From positions 1 through 9,068 of the forward strand of contig URJD01000064.1 of assembly GCA_900548075.1 (NCBI GenBank): a stretch of DNA of 9,068 nucleotides, given 5' to 3'. The notes below the pieces were generated by a model. That model worked only from the letters and a program-made list of their open reading frames with translations, was not told where the DNA came from and did no database searches. The DNA comes from an uncultured Collinsella sp. (GTDB lineage Bacteria > Actinomycetota > Coriobacteriia > Coriobacteriales > Coriobacteriaceae). The position numbers and the translations under genes are program-made. Below are positions 6,003-9,068 of this stretch, one piece after another. Numbering within the stretch: the stretch's first letter is position 1; each line of letters starts with the position of its first letter.

Positions 6003-6773
6003 ATGCCCGCGCTCGACCTTTGGAACCTCGCCTCCCAGCTCAAAAGCACCGATTATCGCTGGGTCGACCTCACCCACACGCTCTCGTGCGATACCCCGCA
6101 CTGGTTTGGCTTTAAGCCGTTCGAGTCCACCAAGCTTTTCGACTACCTGCCCGACACGCCCGAGGACATGCTCGCGCCCATGCGCTGCTTTCAGTATTCG
6201 GTCGCCTCGCAGTACGGCACCCACGTCGACGCGCCGCGCCACTTCCATGTCGATGGCCGCTCCCTTGGCGAGATCGAACCTATCGAGTTTATGCATCCGC
6301 TCTGCGTCATCGACAAACACGAGGAGTGCGCCGCAAACCCCGACTTTATTCTGACCGTCGATGACCTCAAGACCTGGGAGAACGAGCACGGCCGCATTCC
6401 CGAGGACGCCTTTGTCGCCTTCCGCTCCGACTGGTCCAAGCTCGCCGACCTCGAAAACAAGGACGAAGACGGCCAGCCCCACTACCCCGGCTGGGACCTC
6501 GATGCCATCAAATGGCTTGTAGAAGAGCGCAACATCGGTGCCATCGGCCACGAACCGGCAGACACCGACCCCGCAACCGTGACCACACGCGAGGATGCCT
6601 ACCCCTACCCCGGCGAACAGTACATCCTCTCGGTCGACCGCTATCAGATCGAGGTCATAGACCATCTAGACGAGCTTCCCGCCACGGGCGCCGTCATCTT
6701 CTGCACCTTCCCCAAGGTGCGTGATGGCGTCGGATATCCCGCGCGCGTCTTTGCGGTCTGCCCTGCAGCGTAG
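6003..6773 (+). CDS. Cyclase-family (kynurenine formamidase-like) metal-dependent hydrolase
   Basis: Member of the cyclase/KynB family (Pfam PF04199), 256 residues, predicted cytosolic and lacking a signal peptide. The metal-site signature GTHVDAPRH (residues 72-80) supplies His74, Asp76 and His80. 'VDLTHTLSCDTP' near residue 21 is the usual N-terminal family motif, and 'IGHEPADTDP' in the C-terminal half resembles the active-site region. Members hydrolyse amides or act on cyclic substrates; kynurenine formamidase is the best known, but no other tryptophan-catabolism gene is visible, so that specific role is not supported. The ATG has a good SD (AAAGGAG) six bases upstream. It is divergent from the aldo/keto reductase and followed 76 bases later by a terminator and a PanE-like gene on the same strand. 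Confidence 0.9.
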   Translation: MPALDLWNLASQLKSTDYRWVDLTHTLSCDTPHWFGFKPFESTKLFDYLPDTPEDMLAPMRCFQYSVASQYGTHVDAPRHFHVDGRSLGEIEPIEFMHPLCVIDKHEECAANPDFILTVDDLKTWENEHGRIPEDAFVAFRSDWSKLADLENKDEDGQPHYPGWDLDAIKWLVEERNIGAIGHEPADTDPATVTTREDAYPYPGEQYILSVDRYQIEVIDHLDELPATGAVIFCTFPKVRDGVGYPARVFAVCPAA

Positions 6774-6849
6774 CGTCCAGGCAAACGTTTCTTTTTCATA
6801 ACAGCCGCTCCGCGCACCCATCAATCACCCCGGCAGCATACAATCCATC

Positions 6850-6876
6850 AGGCGCCCCTTACGCGGGCGCCTTTTT
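6850..6876 (+). terminator. Intrinsic terminator abutting the PanE-like gene's ribosome binding site
   Basis: A perfect 8-bp GC-rich stem (AGGCGCCC 6850-6857 with GGGCGCCT 6865-6872) and 7-base loop are followed by a run of five T ending at 6876. It is a textbook rho-independent terminator for the cyclase gene. Only two bases separate the T-run from the SD GGGGAG (6879-6884) of the next gene, so any transcript of that gene starting upstream must pass through it. Confidence 0.88.
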
Positions 6877-6893
6877 ATGGGGAGATGATTCAT

Positions 6894-7808
6894 ATGCAGA
6901 TCAACAAGGTCGCCTTCATCGGCAAGGGCGGCGTGGGCCTGCTCTACGGCAGCATGATCGCCCAAGCGCTCGGCAACGACGCCGTCGAATACGTTATGGA
7001 CGACGCGCGCTTTGAGCGCCACGCGGGTGATGCGCTCACCGTCAACGGCAAGCCCTGCGCGCTCAAGTCCGTCCGCGCGAGCGAGGCGACGCCCGTCGAC
7101 CTGGTCATCCTCACGGTCAAGACAACCGGGCTCGATGTGGCGCTCAAAACCCTGGAAAGCGTCGTGGGACCCGACACACTGATCGCGTCGCTGTGCAACG
7201 GCATCACCAGTGAGCAAAAGATTGCCGAGCGCTTTGGCTGGGAGCACACCGTCCTGGGTATCTGCCAGGGCATGGACGCCGTATTCCTCAACGGCGAGCT
7301 CACTTTTACCAATACCGGCGAGATTCGCTTTGGCGCGGCCGCCGGCACCGACCCCGCGACCGTCGCCGCCATTGATGAGCTCTACACGCGCTGTGGCATC
7401 GCCCACACCGTCGAGGCCGACATCGCACACCGCATGTGGGCCAAGCTCATGCTCAACGACGGCATCAACCAGACCTGCATGGCCTACGGCGGCACGTACG
7501 GAAGCGCCACGGAGCAGGGTTCCGAGCAACGTCGTTGCTTTGTTTCCGCCATGCGCGAGACGCTTGCGGTCGCCAACGCCGAAGGCATCGGGCTAACCGA
7601 GGCAGATCTGACGCAGATGGTGCACCTCATCGAGGGACTCGATCCCGCCGGCATGCCGTCAATGGCGCAGGACCGCGTCGCGCGACGCAAAACCGAAGTC
7701 GAGGAGTTCGCGGGCACCATTTGCCGCCTGGCAGCCAAGCACGATATCCAGGCGCCGCAGAACGAATGGCTCTATCAGCGTATTCGCGAAATCGAGGCAA
7801 GCTGGTAG
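6894..7808 (+). CDS. Ketopantoate reductase-family protein (PanE/ApbA)
   Basis: NADPH-dependent 2-dehydropantoate 2-reductase family member of 304 residues, the usual length. The Rossmann motif is GKGGVG (residues 10-15). Residues matching the E. coli PanE active site are present: Asn102 (LCNG), Lys184 and Asn188 (MWAKLMLN), Ser256 (PSMAQD) and Glu268 (RRKTEVEEF). The intact site supports real reductase activity on a 2-keto acid. No panB or panC neighbour is visible, so a role in pantothenate synthesis is possible but not shown; many genomes carry PanE-like paralogues with other substrates. The ATG at 6894 is chosen over the ATG at 6885 because GGGGAG ends directly against the latter but lies nine bases before the former. 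A strong terminator follows. Confidence 0.92.
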   Translation: MQINKVAFIGKGGVGLLYGSMIAQALGNDAVEYVMDDARFERHAGDALTVNGKPCALKSVRASEATPVDLVILTVKTTGLDVALKTLESVVGPDTLIASLCNGITSEQKIAERFGWEHTVLGICQGMDAVFLNGELTFTNTGEIRFGAAAGTDPATVAAIDELYTRCGIAHTVEADIAHRMWAKLMLNDGINQTCMAYGGTYGSATEQGSEQRRCFVSAMRETLAVANAEGIGLTEADLTQMVHLIEGLDPAGMPSMAQDRVARRKTEVEEFAGTICRLAAKHDIQAPQNEWLYQRIREIEASW

Positions 7809-7841
7809 CGCCCGACTCGCCACGTCAACAGACTCAACAGC

Positions 7842-7885
7842 AAAGCCGCCGCAAGGAGCACTCCCCTTACGGCGGCTTTCATCTT
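7842..7885 (+). terminator. Terminator after the PanE-like gene, probably bidirectional
   Basis: A 10-bp stem (AAAGCCGCCG 7842-7851 with CGGCGGCTTT 7870-7879) can extend inward through AAGG and CCTT. On the plus strand TTTCATCTTCATCT follows. On the minus strand TTTGCTGTTG follows, so it may also end the small membrane-protein transcript converging from the right. Confidence 0.85.
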
Positions 7886-7916
7886 CATCTATAGCCCGCA
7901 GTCAGCTTCTCGATGA

Positions 7917-8123
7917 CTAGAGCTGCGACTCCGGAGCTTCGTCCTCGTCATCGCGGCAAAGAACTACACCGGCGCTGCCCAGCAATGCAGCGGCGATCAG
8001 CGCACCGACCACGATAGGAGCAGCCCCGCATGACCCCTGCATGCCCGCAACGAGCGCGGCCGTAGGGCCAAGACAGCCAAGCATCAATGCGATGACGGCA
8101 ACGGCGATATCTCGAGCGTTCAC
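7917..8123 (-). CDS. Small membrane protein with two predicted helices, function unknown
   Basis: A 68-residue protein with a GTG start (8121-8123) preceded by GGAGG at good distance. Two hydrophobic stretches, roughly residues 6-28 and 34-56, are separated by a short 'QGSCGAA' turn and followed by a very acidic tail (RDDEDEAPESQL). The pattern is a helical hairpin with a charged, probably cytosolic C-terminus. I do not recognise the family. It stands alone between two terminators and is transcribed toward the PanE-like gene. The strong SD and clear membrane pattern support a real gene. No convincing promoter was found in 8124-8233. Confidence 0.7.
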   Translation of the reverse strand: MNARDIAVAVIALMLGCLGPTAALVAGMQGSCGAAPIVVGALIAAALLGSAGVVLCRDDEDEAPESQL

Positions 8124-8233
8124 AAGACCACTTCCTCCACGAGAAAGACCTTACTTCTCATGAACTAGTGTGCCCTGCATCCATATGCGCCGCGTACCGC
8201 CACGGTAAACGCTCTGTTAGCTCAAGCGCACAG

Positions 8234-8285
8234 AAAAGACGGGGGGTCTTTACGTTTGCTCGAAAGCAACGTAGAGACCCCCGTC
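8234..8285 (-). terminator. Long-stem terminator of the secreted-protein gene
   Basis: A stem of about 21 bp (8265-8285 with 8238-8260, two single-base bulges) is capped by TTCG when read on the minus strand and followed by TTTTCTG. It begins 28 bases after the secreted-protein stop. The UUCG cap and G-run base make it very stable. It insulates the small membrane-protein gene downstream. Confidence 0.88.
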
Positions 8286-8313
8286 CGTCATACGACTTTA
8301 GGCTTATGGCTCA

Positions 8314-9068
8314 TTACCAACCGGTGTAGCAGTCGGTGGTTCCGGCAGCGCAGCCAGAGTCATAGACCTTACAATCGCCCTTGGAGCCCGTAAAGGTCGA
8401 GCCCTGGGCCATATCGCCCGCAGCCACAACGTAATAGCCATCGGAATCACGCCAGAAGCCCTCGGAATCCTGGGTCCACTCGCCCGTGCGATAGTGGTAA
8501 AGCACATTGCTGCTGTAATACGTCTCACGGCGACCGTTATAGTTATTGACGCCGGCAGAACGCGTCAGCCCCGAACCATTCGCAGAATACGCAGCTGCCG
8601 TATAGGACGGGACGTAGCCTGCGTTGCCATATGAAGCTTGGGCGGCCTCGGCAGCTTCTGCCTCGGCGGCCGCAGCTTCGAGCGCCTCGCGTTTGGCGTC
8701 CTCAAGCGTGGAGCGAAGCTCGTCAAGCTCGGCCGACTTCGCGTCGACCTCCTCCATCGTCAACAGGCTACCCGCATCGTCGATGCAACCCTGCAACACA
8801 GCGCGCTCGTCATCGGTGGCATAGTCACCGTACATGTTCATGATGATCTGGGCGCGGACCTCTAGGGAATCGCGCTTGGCCCCCATAGAGGCGTTCCACT
8901 CCTGCATGGAACCAAAGCCGTCGCCGCGATAGTCGACGGGCTGCATCAGCGTCGTCTCGGACGGCGTGGATCCGACTGTGTCGGACAGTGTTGCCGCGTG
9001 GGCATCGGTTGCGCCGGCGCCCGCCAAAAGTGCCACGGTCAGAGCGGCGGAAAGGGCGGCGGCTTTCG
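8314..9068 (-). CDS. Secreted protein with coiled-coil segment and Cys-containing C-terminal domain (5' end beyond window)
   Basis: The reading frame stays open to the right edge, so the start codon lies outside; 250 residues are visible. The first residues form the hydrophobic part of a signal peptide ending near 'GATDAHA', so the protein is exported. A polar region of about 80 residues follows, then a Glu/Ala-rich segment (from about 'MEEVDAKSAELDEL' to 'AEAAEAAQAS') that reads as a coiled coil, then a Tyr/Ser/Asn-rich linker. The last 60 or so residues ('GYYVVAAGDMAQGSTF' through 'CKVYDSGCAAGTTDCYTGW') resemble the end of 3D/RlpA-like double-psi beta-barrel domains of cell-wall proteins. 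That resemblance is from memory and weak. The coiled coil plus barrel layout would fit a cell-wall-associated protein. It ends at a strong terminator. Confidence 0.82.
   Translation of the reverse strand, partial: KAAALSAALTVALLAGAGATDAHAATLSDTVGSTPSETTLMQPVDYRGDGFGSMQEWNASMGAKRDSLEVRAQIIMNMYGDYATDDERAVLQGCIDDAGSLLTMEEVDAKSAELDELRSTLEDAKREALEAAAAEAEAAEAAQASYGNAGYVPSYTAAAYSANGSGLTRSAGVNNYNGRRETYYSSNVLYHYRTGEWTQDSEGFWRDSDGYYVVAAGDMAQGSTFTGSKGDCKVYDSGCAAGTTDCYTGW

Noticed and set aside
5823..6665. Minus-strand open frame overlapping the cyclase gene
   Set aside because: The cyclase on the plus strand has its metal motif and a good SD; the minus frame is Val/Gly-rich with no recognisable motif.

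Overview
The window is GC-rich and coding-dense, with frequent GTG and TTG starts and strong Shine-Dalgarno (SD) sequences. It carries a lipoprotein-based amino-acid ABC transporter and an aldo/keto reductase with two [4Fe-4S] motifs. Together these suggest a high-GC Gram-positive anaerobe. The protein style is closest to Coriobacteriia such as Collinsella; this is inferred from how the proteins read, not from a database search.

Layout. Bases 1-2458 hold a minus-strand polar amino-acid ABC uptake operon in the order promoter, lipoprotein binding protein, hairpin terminator, permease, and the first codons of a further gene that is probably the ATPase. The permease is unusual because a signal peptide and a secreted beta-rich region of about 150 residues are fused in front of a normal HisM/GlnP-type permease. 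Bases 2520-5839 hold three more minus-strand genes: endonuclease IV (nfo), a Gfo/Idh/MocA-family NAD(P)-dependent oxidoreductase, and an aldo/keto reductase with a C-terminal dicluster ferredoxin region. Bases 6003-7808 hold two plus-strand genes, a cyclase/kynurenine-formamidase-family hydrolase and a ketopantoate-reductase-family (PanE/ApbA) protein. A strong intrinsic terminator sits directly against the second gene's ribosome binding site. Bases 7917-9068 hold a small two-helix membrane protein and a secreted protein that runs off the right edge, both minus strand.

The most notable non-coding structure is a pair of dispersed hairpin elements at 3404-3479 and 4571-4646. They share the same geometry (24-base arms, 15-base loop) and identical 10-base flanks. 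Four adjacent stem pairs differ between the copies with both sides changed, and three further differences from perfect pairing are G.U wobbles only if the minus strand is transcribed. Each copy ends 15-20 bases upstream of the start codon of an unrelated minus-strand gene, next to its SD. This supports a conserved RNA element placed as a leader or intergenic structure, possibly a mobile or multicopy repeat.

The transporter genes clearly work together. The other enzymes are plausible small-molecule redox or hydrolase functions whose substrates cannot be read from the sequence.
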